This document shows positions 42,401 to 54,400 of a DNA stretch of 64,000 bases, piece by piece. The notes beneath the pieces are model-generated. The model did not search any database. It was not told the DNA's origin and saw only the letters and a program-made list of their open reading frames with translations. Each line of letters begins with the position of its first letter. Position 1 is the stretch's first letter. Origin of the DNA: Montifringilla adamsi. Lineage: Eukaryota > Chordata > Aves > Passeriformes > Passeridae. The stretch lies in contig JAGGNK010011003.1 in the NCBI GenBank assembly GCA_017590115.1, positions 4,975,899-5,039,898 on the forward strand, in the 5' to 3' direction. Made by a program: the position numbers and the translations under genes.

Positions 42401-45400
42401 ATGCTCCCTTGTAAATTGTTACCCAGTTCCAATGCACACATCCCAAATGCTCTTTTGTAGTGTGTTACCATGTTTAGCTCTTGAATGAACACATCAATTC
42501 CCTGAGATTGTCCATTGCCTCCCCTGCACTGTGGATCCTTCTCAGTGCAAAGACTGTCCTGAGTATGGATTTGGGAAGAGCGACGACCTCGACTTTAATG
42601 TTGTATTTAGCTCAGACAAACTGCCAGGTAAGGCTTACAGAATACTTTCTCTGGGAGAGAGGATGCCTTTCATTAAAGAGCTCACCCTTCTCACTGAGGA
42701 TTTTGTGATATGTGATTTGCTCTGTGCACCGAGAAAAAATAACTCTGTAGTTGATTCTAAAGAATGGACAGAGGAGAGCCCAGTGACATTTAATCCTGGA
42801 GAGCAAAGGTGATCAGGGTTAGGCACACTACTAAAAATGTCCCAGCTGCATTATTTTAAAAAACCTTTAAAGTATTTAAAGTTGATTTTTTTTTTAATAA
42901 GAAAACCCACAAACAAAACTTGGGGATCTCACTCTAGATGTTTTTTCAACAAGGATCCTTTTTTTAAAAAAAGTTCAAAATGTAGGATATAATCTTAATA
43001 TATCACATGTGATGTGCTGGTTTATTTGATTTTTTTTTTATCCCTCTGCCTATAGAGAAAAGGAGAATATTGCAAACCCATCTTAATGAGGTATGCCATA
43101 TCCATATCCTGATTAAAAGAACTGCTTAAAAGAAAATTCATTGAACTGAGAATTAATTTTAACAAGCACCAACGACTTGAGATTTCCTTTTTGAATTCTT
43201 CACTGCTGCTGTGCTGAATATGGCAGTACTTAAGAAAAAAAAACCCAAAAACAACAGGAAGCCAACCTGTTTCCCCCCTCAGCATGATTTGGAGTCACCA
43301 TTGTGGTTCTGCTCCATGCTTTGCTGTGTTCCCCAAATATATTTGCAGTGTAACAGTTAAACCTTTTCTCAAGATAAAAGAGGTTTAAACAAAAGTCACA
43401 GCAAAGGAAATAGGGCAACAGCAAATGCCTCTGTGACTTTGCTTTTTTGATTCTCAGATAATTTAAGGTTTTCAGACTGAAGACTGGCAGCACAGAAAGC
43501 AACTCCATTTCCAGAAGTGGGTTTTGAGGGTAAAGGCTTTAACCAAAGCCAGACCTGCTCTCATCAGCGAGTTGTGGAATAGATTTTTTGTGTCCCAGGG
43601 GCTCTCAGTTCTGTTGGGTGAGCATAACTGCAGAGAGGGGATGGGAATTAACCTGTGGGGTGGGAAGGGGCTGCTCTCCTCACGGGCTTGGAGTGTGGTT
43701 GGGATGGGGGTACAAAAGGAGGGGTGGTTCCATATGATTGAGCTGCTTATTCTGTTTCCCAGCCTTGCTTTCATCGTCTGTACTCTGAAATTTTGAGTCT
43801 TGCTGCCAACACCCTGCTTGCTCCCATACCCCAGTGAGGAGGCACCTGAGGTTTGAGTGCTCTCCTTGCAGGCACTGTGGACACCAGATACTCAGTGACT
43901 CTGTGGCTGTGAGGGAGCATCCTCTGCCCAAATAAACAACCCCCAGTTCAGAAAGCAGTGGCCTCCAACAAAAAATGAGCTGCTGCGCTGCTGGACCTCA
44001 CCCAGAGCAAGGTTAAAGTTGTGTTAGAGAGAAGAGATGCACTGAACCTCTACTGTTCACTTGTGAGGAGGGGGAACAACTGAAAAACCCACTCTGCAGG
44101 GATTAAAAGCACCTTCATTGCAGTTAATTAGTGAAATATAGAGCACAGGCTCTCATACCTTGAAGGCATATGTTGAATTTCAGCAGCACAGGAATAGGGG
44201 ATTAATGGAGCCAGGAATACAGATTCAGTTGAGTAGGTGGTTACAGTAGATCTAAAATGGAAGCACTTCAAAGCCTTTTAAGATGTGGCAGTTAAAACTT
44301 AGAGTTAAAATAAGTATCAGCATCTCCCATTGAATTTTTAGAATGTAGCATTTAAATTCCTTGAGCCCCAGTTGAGGACTGCCCCAAAACCATTTAACAG
44401 TGTTCTGAATGTTGCTTTTTAAAACATTCCTCTGTTTTTTCTAGGACAACAATAGAGAATTCTGCTCCTAATTTGAGGAGGGCACAGCCATGGTCTGTGG
44501 TTCTCATACACCACCTAGTATCTGCATCTGTAACCCACCTCTCCAACATCAGGATTATTTGTCCTTATCATTACTTTGCCCCTTATAACTCTGTGAAGGG
44601 GTTTGAGGACTTAATTCTAATTCTGTGGTGGTGACCTTAAAGCTGAAACAAAAATAGAGCAAAACTGCTGGTGAGCTTTGCCTTCAAGTGAAGGCGAAAA
44701 CTAGTCAAGGGTGAAACTTGCTAAACAGTTTAAATTTAAACTCAGTTTAAATCTTCATCAGCAGTTGATGTTGTGCCCAGGGATAGGAGCTGTTCAAGTG
44801 GAAATCTGGCCAAAATTCTGCAGGAACTGCTCCTGGGTTCTTTATCAATGTGAGTAACTCCATGGCTGATTCCTTTCCTTTCCTGAACACTGATGTGTCT
44901 GTGACCCTCACATTAAAGATGATTTTCACAGATGGGGGGTTATTTTTAATTAGGATTTCTAGGCAGCCTGCACCTACCCTGCAAGCTTGGCCTCCTACTC
45001 TGCTCCTGACATTTTTTACCTCCTCTTTTAATTTGACCTCCCTAACTTCAGGCAGGATTCCAGTTTTAGCTCCTTAGCTCCATGAGGTTATAAAATTGAG
45101 GGGAGGGTGGAAAACGTGTCCTGAAGAAGTTCCTAAAGCTGCTTCAGTTAGGAGGAAAATTCCAGAAATGAAGAAGAACTCTGTGCATCTCCCTTGAAGA
45201 TTCTTTTCTGTCAAAAACCCCCCAAAAATAGTGCTAATCTTGGTGATGGGATCTAGCTTTAACTCTGTGAGCTCCATGTTGAAGTTGGATGCCCATGTGA
45301 TATTTTATATGTAGCTCAGTCTTGAGGAGTAACTGACCTCAATTCTACTTCAGGTAAGCTCTTCATGCATCTATTTATCTTACATTTTCATCTGGTTTTT

Positions 45401-48400
45401 CTTCATGGATTTTGAACTGCTAAGCACTTGTCAGCTTCTCTCCTGAGCTGTCGTTCCAGTGTTCAGCACGAGAGCTGAGTCTCTGGAAGCACTTTGGAAT
45501 GCTTCATTTACATCTGCTCAGGGATTTTTTTTTTCTTTTTTTTTTGGTGGAGTTTGTGTATTTTCTTCTTTTTTTCTATTTTTTTTTTAAGCCTAACCTT
45601 ACAAGAGCTAAAAATAGTTGAAATCATGGCCTGTGTGTCAGTGGCAAAACTTCTTCCAGAAGCAGAGCAGTACAAGTCTCATTTTCTTTCTCACCATGTC
45701 TTACAAAGCACTTCAGTGCTCCTAGAAATAGAGAGAAGGGATGAGAATGGAAAGAAGTGTTTAAGCTGGATTTAAACAGGGTTCTGAGAGGCACATTTCT
45801 GCAAATCAACAAAATTCCAGCCACAGGCTGCATTCCAATCCCTTTTTCTCCATGAAGGATTGTAAAATGCTTCACAGAATCTTGGGCCTTTCAAAGGCAG
45901 CAAATTTTTAGTGCTTCTTCATCTGCCTTCTGATCACACTGCCTTTAATCTTTGTTTCATTCACATTAAAAAGGAAATACATCAAATGATTAAAAATATA
46001 TGAGCTGGATATATATTATTTAAATATTGTTTCCCCTGTGTTTGAGCTGTGGGACATGGCAGAAGCTACAGACTCCAATCTAATAGCAAATTGCTTTTCA
46101 GCAGCATAAAGCACCCTCTGCCATCCTGTCTCTTCTGGGTGGTCTGAAAGGTTTATTTCCTTGTCCAAGGTGAGTCCCAGACGTGCTCTGAGGAATTCTG
46201 ACTGAAGGATCCAGTGTGAGGCTGAGAACTCTTGTAAAATCCATTTAGAGCTGCTGTGATTTCATTCTTTGGCACTTTCATCCCAGCTGGAGGGAGGGAA
46301 GTGAAGTGACAGTTGATCCTTCTTCCTTTGAAGTTCCCTCCCATGAACACAAAACTTCTGTGCCAACGTTAGAGATGCTTATACTTCTTTTTTTCTTTAT
46401 TCCAAACCAATTCCCATTTTAATTTCAACTGTAATTCTTTAAACTGGCATTGATTGCACGCCAGGAATGTTTCCTGCACACCTCATCCAGCGTGCTGCTT
46501 TCTCTGCAGGCTCCTGGTGCCAAGTGGCCCTGCTGTCTCTTGATTGTATTCTCAGGTTTCCCAAATGTGCTCAATGAAATGCTTTAATCGATTTAGGGTT
46601 TGCAGTGCTTGTGCTTTGCTCTGTCTGAGGTCCCTTCAGCTGTAGCTGCAAATTCTGAGCTTCACAGCACCAAAACCAGTTGGAAATGGCTGGTGCAGCC
46701 CTGGGCAAGGGGAGGATTCATCCTTTCCCACAGATCTCTCCTCACAGCACTTCTCCCCTCCCAGTCCTGCATTTGCTGCTCCTCTCTGGAACCTGGCACT
46801 GCTTCCCAAAGCTGAGGGGAGCAGCCCCAAGTCCTGTTGGAAGGGACCTTAAATTTTATCATCTCATTCCACCCCTGGCCGTGGCAGGAGCAGCTGGCAT
46901 AGACCAGGTTGCTCAGAGCTTTATCCAGCCCTCTGGCTCACCTGCTGCTCCCTGGAGTGACTGCAGAAGTGACATCTCCATGTCACTCACTGCCAGGTGA
47001 TCAAACACTCTGCATTCCAGCAATCCAAGCCAAACTCCTCTTGAAGTTCCCACTTGGATGAAGTGCAGGCTCAGCTGTTTGATGGCACAGTCAGACACAG
47101 TGCCACACCCTCGAGTCACCTTGTCACCCTTGTCATTCTGCCAGTGCCTCCAGTGCATCTGGGACATCCCTTCTCCACCTCTTTGCCACTGGCCTTGGCC
47201 ATTTCTCCCTCTTTTTCCCCTCTGGCAGCTGGATCTGTCAGTTCTCACCCCAAATACAGCTTGGGCTGCTCAGCACTGATAAATTCTTGTCTGGCACTTG
47301 AGCTCAGGGCTAAACTCAAGGTGTTCACTGCCTTCACTGATGTGAAGGCACTTCACCCTCAGCTTTGGGCTCAGCCAGGCTTCAGGAAGTGAGCAGGGCT
47401 CATTTATATTTGGACCAGCTCCTAGGAGCAGTTGGATTTCTCCTTGCAGCTCAAGGCTTACAGATGCTGGGTGCTTGTCCTTCACTAGCAAAAACAAGGG
47501 CAGGTTTTTTGCAGGTCATTCATGCAAGCACAAATGTTGCAGAAATGTCATGGAACCCAGCTTAGCATCTTCCTGATCATTTGGGATGGCATATTGTAGA
47601 ATTCCAGACTGGTTTGGGTTGGGAGGGACCTTAAAGCTCATCTTGTGCCATGGGCAGGGACATCTTCCACTGTCCCAGGTTGCTCCAAGCCCCATCCAGC
47701 CTGGCCTGGTACACCTCCAGGGCAGCCACAGCTTCTCTGGGCAACCTCTGCAGGGCCTCCCCACCCTCACAGGGAGGAATTTTTCCCTAATATCCCACCT
47801 TACTCTGCTCTCTTTCCATTTGAATCCAATAGAATGGTTCAACATTAAGACTTTATCAAGTTAGGGACCAACAGAAGACTTGTGCACAATCTCTGGTTTG
47901 TTCTAAACTGCAGTTTCAATTCCAAAGGACAGGCATTTTATTAGGAATTTTTTCCTAATATCCCATCTCACCTTGCTCTGTTTCCACTTGAATCCAATAG
48001 AATGTTTTAGCGTTAAGACTTTATTAATTTAAGGACCAACAAAAGACTTGTGCACAATCTCTGGTTGGTTCTAAACTGCAGTTTCCATTCCAAAGGACAG
48101 GCATTGTAATAGGATTTTTTTTCCTAATATTCCACCTTACCCTGCTCTGTTTCCACTTGAATCCAATAGAATGGTTCAGCTTAAGACTTCATCAAGTTAA
48201 AGAACAGCAGAAGATTTGTGCACAATCTCTGTTTTTTTTTTCTCAACTGCTCACTCTCCATTCCAAAGGACAGGCATTTTATTAGGAATTTTTTTTTTCT
48301 GATTTCTGCTGTGTTTCCATTTGAATCCAACAGAATGGTTCAGCACTGATTGTGCCCAGTCTCTGGCTGGTTCCAGTCTGCCCAGTTTCCATTCCAGAGG

Positions 48401-51400
48401 ACAGGCACTGTGTTCTCTGGCTGTGGAGTGAAGCAGTTCCTGCAGCCATAACCACTGTGCTTGGCCAGTGGAATTTGTGGTGCCTGTGCCCATTCCCAGG
48501 CTTTCATTCCCTCTAAAAGGAGCTGATTCTGAAGGTGGAAGATCTTGGGCAGCCTCACCCCCCTCACACATTTCATTTAAGGAAATGTCCAGTTCCTAGA
48601 CAAACTTTTAACACAAGGTGTTCTGTTTATAATGCACATACTAAAAAATAAATAAGGATGATATGGAAAAGAGACCTGCAAATGCCACTCATGCTCTGGT
48701 GAGAAGCACTCTGCTCTGCTCCTGCTTTTCCCAAAGAAGAAATGCAGTGTTTGAGGAAATAATCAGCAGATTTATTTGAAGATGTAGAAGCTTTGGGTGC
48801 CAGCCATTACTTTAAAGTTTGGTTTTTTCCCCTCAAATGGGTGTGTACATTTTAGCAAGTATCATATGCCCAGTTAGGTTTAATAAATTGGCTTTTATAA
48901 TTACAGGAATGGTCTGGGTTGGAAGGGACCTTAAATGTCATCTCATTCCACCCCTGTCCATGGCAGGAGCAGCTGGCACAGACCAGCATGCTCAGAGCTT
49001 CACCAGCCTGCCCTTGAACACTTCAAGGGATGGGAATTTTAGATCTTTACAATTCATTTCTATACCCCAACACAAATCACTTGTGAGCTTCAGCTTCACG
49101 TGGGAGTTAAAAGGAAACTTGCTGAATACTTGGATCAGTAAGATAATTTTTCTTTAATCGTATAGGATAGAGATTTGAATCTCTTTGCTATCTCTGTGTT
49201 GGTGCTTGTGGCTAAAAGTATTTTTTTGGGTCCTGTCAGTGACAAATGATGATAAAATTTGGAGGGGTGAGGGATGCTTGGAGGGTAAGGGATGTTTACT
49301 CAGATGTCTGGAGCAGGGACCCATCCATTGGGTGGTAAAAGGCATTTCTGGTGTCCATGACAGGAAATTTGGGTAGCAAAAGCAGTGAAAGCTTTAGGGG
49401 TTTAGCTAAACACATTTTTATATTTTTTTAAATAAATCTTCATCACTAGTATGGGATAACCTTAGCTCAAAGGAGAGAATGCACAGTCAGTAATGGAAAT
49501 TCTCCATGAGAATGAGCAACAGTGCTGTGCCTGTTGGAAAAACCCAATTTTGTGCTGCAACATCTCCTTTTTATATCAAGCCTTTCCACTGCTGAGTCTT
49601 CCTGCCTAAATTCCACCACAATGTGGACCTGTTCAGCACAGTTATTCTATTAAAGGTGAAATCTGAATTGGATTCTGTAGAAATGTGGTGGATTTACTCT
49701 GCCAAGAGTTTGCAATAGGTGAAGGGAAATGTAGGCAAGTTCTGGTGTCCTCCTCAGCATGGTAGGGCTACAAAATGTGACCAGGGGGAATTCTGAAAGA
49801 ATTCTGAAAGAAAACCAGGGGAAATCTGAAAGAAAACCCGGGGGAATTCTGAAAGAAAACCAGGGGGAATTCTGTCCTGAAAAGAGAGCAGGGATGCACA
49901 GGACAAGGAGAGTGGAGTTAAAATTTCTTGGGAGTAAAGCAGACCCTGACTTAAATGACCCAACACCTGCCAGTGTGGTGGAAACCATTCATAAGTTGTT
50001 GTATCTGCATTCACCTGAGTTCCCAAAGAGAATAAAAATGAGTTATTTATTATATTTTTGAATAATAATATGCAGAGCCTTCCTGCACATTAATAATGTG
50101 CACACCCCCTTCATGGCTTTTTCCAGGTGAAAAAGATTTCAGGCAACCAAATAGAAAAGCACCATAAATCTTCACTGCTCCTCTCAGTCTCCTTTTATAG
50201 GCAGATGGACCCTTGGAAAAAAAAATTTAAAAAAAAAGATAGCTGTAAGTTGGCAGCAGAGAGCTGGGCTGTGAACAGAAATCTTGTGTGGGTTTGGGAA
50301 TCTGCGTAATTCTGTCTCCAGGCTCACTCAGGAAAGCGAGGGGACAGATGCCAGCAACATTTTATCCTAGAAAGGGAAAAAAGAGAACCCAAAAAAGCGT
50401 GTGGGATGTTGTGTTTTTTTTTTTTCCCCCCTCTTGAACTGCATGATGTAGAAATGAGGAGTGCAGAGCCTGGGGAGGGCTCCCCTTCCAACTGAGCAGG
50501 CAGATGTTGGCATATTTTGGAAATGGCAGATATTTTGGAGGTGGTATTTTGAAAATGCAGTAATTTTCCTGCTCTGCAAATAACCAGAGGTCTGAGATGG
50601 CTCCATCCAAGTGGGTTTTGTTGGTTTTTTTTTTCCCAAACATGACAAACCCCAGGAGAATTCACAGGGGTGCTGGTGTGCAAGAGCTGCTGGTGAGAGC
50701 TTTGGGCTGTAAAACACAATTCCTTAAGAACATGAGGAGAAACCTTTTGGGAAAGAAGAGTAAAAAAGGCTTGGGAGTGACGTGGAGAAAAGAAATGCAG
50801 CAGAAGTCAGGCTAATTGACAAGATTTAATTGTGATAAACATCCCAGCACTCAGTTTGTGGTGCAAAATTGAAATTACAAGTAGTTGAAGTGCAGCGATG
50901 CAGACACACAGAGGAGCTCAGTCTATTTCCAACATGAAGTAGACTCTTGTGGGTAGAAAGCTGGGTTTAATTTTTAATATAAGTTAAACACTTGAAGGAT
51001 TTAAGAGCTCTGGAGGCTGTTTCCTTGAACAGGAGCCCTGTGAGCACACAGGTGAACATCTGGGCAGTAGAATTGGAGCTCCTGCTAAAAGGTAGGCAGG
51101 AAATTGTTTGTCCTTTGTTACGAAAATAGCAGGAGTGTTTTCTGAAAAGAAATACCTGTCTGTCACCTTTTCAGCAAGGAAATAAGCCCAGATGACCTCC
51201 TGCATATTGCTACAAACGCTGGAAATTGTTTTATTCTCAGGATTGTTATCTCAAGAAATTACAGGCTGTTATCCTTACTGTTACGTTGTAAAAATATCTA
51301 CTCAGAGGGCTAAAAATACAGCTGTGCTAAAGTCAGGCAGAGATGCATCCCCTTCCAGGCTTTCTCAATCCAAACCTTTCCTGGTATTCCCAATTTACCC

Positions 51401-54400
51401 CTGAAACTTCCCCTTCAGAGGGTGTTTGGTTTTACTCCAGCCAGCAGATTTATGTGACAGTCAAGCCTGGAGTGCTCCCAATGGAAGTGCACATCCCAGA
51501 AGGGTGGAAAACAGTGGGGGAAATAGAGAATCCTGCCTGGAAAGGGGCTCCAGGATAGAAAATCAGAGCCTCAAGGTTACAGCAGCAGCATAAATATAGC
51601 TCCCAAGCAGCATCACAGATTCCTTTCACACAGTGATGAAGCTCTGACAGGCACAAAGTCAGTGTTTTTCTTCATTCCTCCCCATTTATGCATCTCAGGA
51701 TATTTTTATGGGATGTGCTTCTGTGGTTTCTTTGGCTTCCTTTGGAGTTTCAGTTGCATAAATCCACATTTGCAGGCAGGGCTTTGTGCAGGTGGCACCT
51801 GAAACACCTCGGGATGGCCTTTGAAGAGTGAGGAGCAGTGGCTGGCAGGAATGTAGGACATCCTGCTCACAGAACAGCACAGGCTGGGGGGTCAGAGGAT
51901 TTAGGGATATAAAAATAGTTGCTCAAGAAAAAAATTCTTCTTTGAGAGCTTTTTAAAGCTGTGGTGCCAGTGGCAGGTCTGTGAAAAGCAGCTGCAAGGT
52001 GGGGGTCACACTTTTAGGAATCTCTTTAGTGCTCACTGATTTGTAGATTTGCAAACAGAATATTTTCTTTTAAAGATAATGTCAATAATTTACCTTGTGC
52101 TGCTCATTTGCTCAAAACCATGACTTTCCTTCAAGTAAAGATACTTAACTCAAGCAACTTCAGATACACACAGAATGGAATTTTACACATGTTGGACAGA
52201 AATAAGAGAATCAAGCCACGACCAGAAAGATTCCAGAACTGCAAAGACGTTTTTGATTTGATCCTCACGTGTGAAGAAAGAGTCTATGATCAAGTAGTAG
52301 AAGGTAAGGAGCTTGAACTGATAAATCAAGTTAATTTTGGGGTTTTTTTCCCTTCCTTCTTGAAGTCCTCCACAAATGTGGAAACCTCCAGACCAGTGGA
52401 ACACCAGTGAGGACAAGAGCTGCAGTTATTGATGTAGATTTATGCACCACAGAAGTGATGGCTGAGCTTTTGTCCCCAAAAGGTGCTGGCAGCTGCTCAG
52501 AGCGTGTGAAATTTATAGAAACTCCATGTTTGGTTTGGAAATGCTCATGGATCTCAGAAACTGAACAAATTGGGGATGAGCTGATGGAAAAACAAGTCTG
52601 AGCTGCCTTCCCTGCAGGCTCCCTGGGAGCTCCCGAGCAGTTTATCCCCATTAAACACCTCCTGGGCAGCTGGAGTGAAACACAGACAGCAAATAATTAA
52701 AGTTGACAAGAGGCTTTAATTATTACAGCACTGGACACACGGGGAGTAACCTCCCAAAGATGTGTAAAAAGGTCCTGCTCTCTGTTTATCCAAAAATATT
52801 TTACATATTCAGATGGTTTCCAGGACACCTAATGCATAATTATTACCTGGCCCCACTTGTATTATAATTAGCTGAATTATGGCTGCCCAATTGTCCTCTT
52901 AATTGGGTTGGTGGGCTCTGAGGTGTGTCAGGGGGTTCTCTGAAGAGGAAGTAAGAAGTCTTCCTCATGGTGAACTCTTCAGCAAGTTGGCAGAGCTTCC
53001 TGACCTGCTGGTCCCAGTCCAGACCTCCCCTCGTGGTTCCATTACTCTTAGAAGCCAATTGTATTTATGGATCCTGCTCTTTTAGAGTACTTCATGTGTT
53101 CTAAAATCCATGGTCCTGCTCTTTTACAGCACTCCATGTGCTGTAAAATCCATGGTCCTGCTCTTTTATAACACTCCATGTGCTGTAAAATCCATGTTCC
53201 TGTTCTTTTACAATATTTCATGTACTGTAAAATCCATGGTCCTGTTCTTTTACAATATTTCATGTGCTGTAAAATCCATGTTCCTGCTCTTTTACAATAT
53301 TTCATGTACTGTAAAATCCATGTTCCTGCTCTTTTACAATATTTCACGTACTGTAAAACCCATGTTCCTGCTCTTTTACAATATTTCATGTGCTGTAAAA
53401 TCCATGTTCCTGCTCTTTTACAATATTTCACGTGCTGTAAAATCCATGTTCCTGCTCTTTTACAATATTTCACGTGCTGTAAAATCCATGTTCTGGTGCT
53501 TTTTCTAAAAATGAGCAGTTAACACACTCCAGGTGAGGAAGCCCAAAGTTCTTCTTCACTTTTGAGTCTTGATCTTTAAAGATTGGCAGAGTAAGGCGAG
53601 CAATAACTTCTTTTGAGCAGGGAAAATAAACTGCCATGACCCTTTCACAAATCTGAGTTCATATGTTTTCAAAATCCACCTCTTGTTTTTTGAAATAAAG
53701 GGGATTATTAAGACAATAATATATAAAATATATTTTATATAATATATATGATATAAAATATAACATATAAAATTATAATAGAGAATATAGGGTGATCACA
53801 GTCTTATGATAGAACTTATAAAATATAATATTAAAATAATATAAAATATATAGAAATTATTATTAAGAAAATATGAAATCAATTCTAAAAAATACTTTGG
53901 AAAATTTAAATGTGACAACACCTATATATTTTTAAAAACCTTATTACTAATTACTTCTTTACTTAGTACTTTTTTGTGTAAAATGTCCCCATCCCACCCC
54001 AAATGTTGCTGCTGTGCTTTGTTTTAACCAGATTTAAACTCCAGGGAGCAGGAGACGTGCCAGCCAGTGCACGTGATCAACGTGGACATCCAGGACAACC
54101 ACGAGGAGGCCACGCTGGGGGCTTTCCTCATCTGTGAGCTCTGCCAGTGTGTGAGTACCCCCACAACCACCAATCCCTGCCCTTCATCGGTGCCATTAAT
54201 TGGTGCCACTAATTGGCTTTGCTTGCTGCTCCAGAAAACTCCTGCACTGTGCAGTTGTTCCACTAAAATCCGTGGCAAAATGTAAATTTTCACATTCTCC
54301 TCTCTTGTGTTTGTGGGGTCCCAGACGAAGGGAGGAATGGTGAATCTGACTCCATTAGAAAGCTAATTTATTATTTTATGATCTATATTGTGTTAAAGAA

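Larger units (their letters stand above)
42239..52163 (+). other. SSU72: U12-type (minor spliceosome) intron of SSU72
   Basis: The donor is /gtatccctg, which fits the U12 consensus /GTATCCTTT and not the U2 consensus. At the 3' end 'tacttaac' (52142-52149) matches the U12 branch site TTCCTTAAC. Its branch A at 52148 is 15 bases from the acceptor end, and no polypyrimidine tract intervenes. The intron is 9,925 bp long and carries CR1 fragments and a minisatellite. Confidence 0.85.

Noticed and set aside
42546..42627. Exon-like segment in SSU72 intron 2 (ttctcag acceptor, CCAG/gtaagg donor, open frame)
   Set aside because: It would shift the SSU72 frame (82 bases), and the surrounding intron has U12 ends, which do not pair with U2-type sites. 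It is probably chance or an old fragment.
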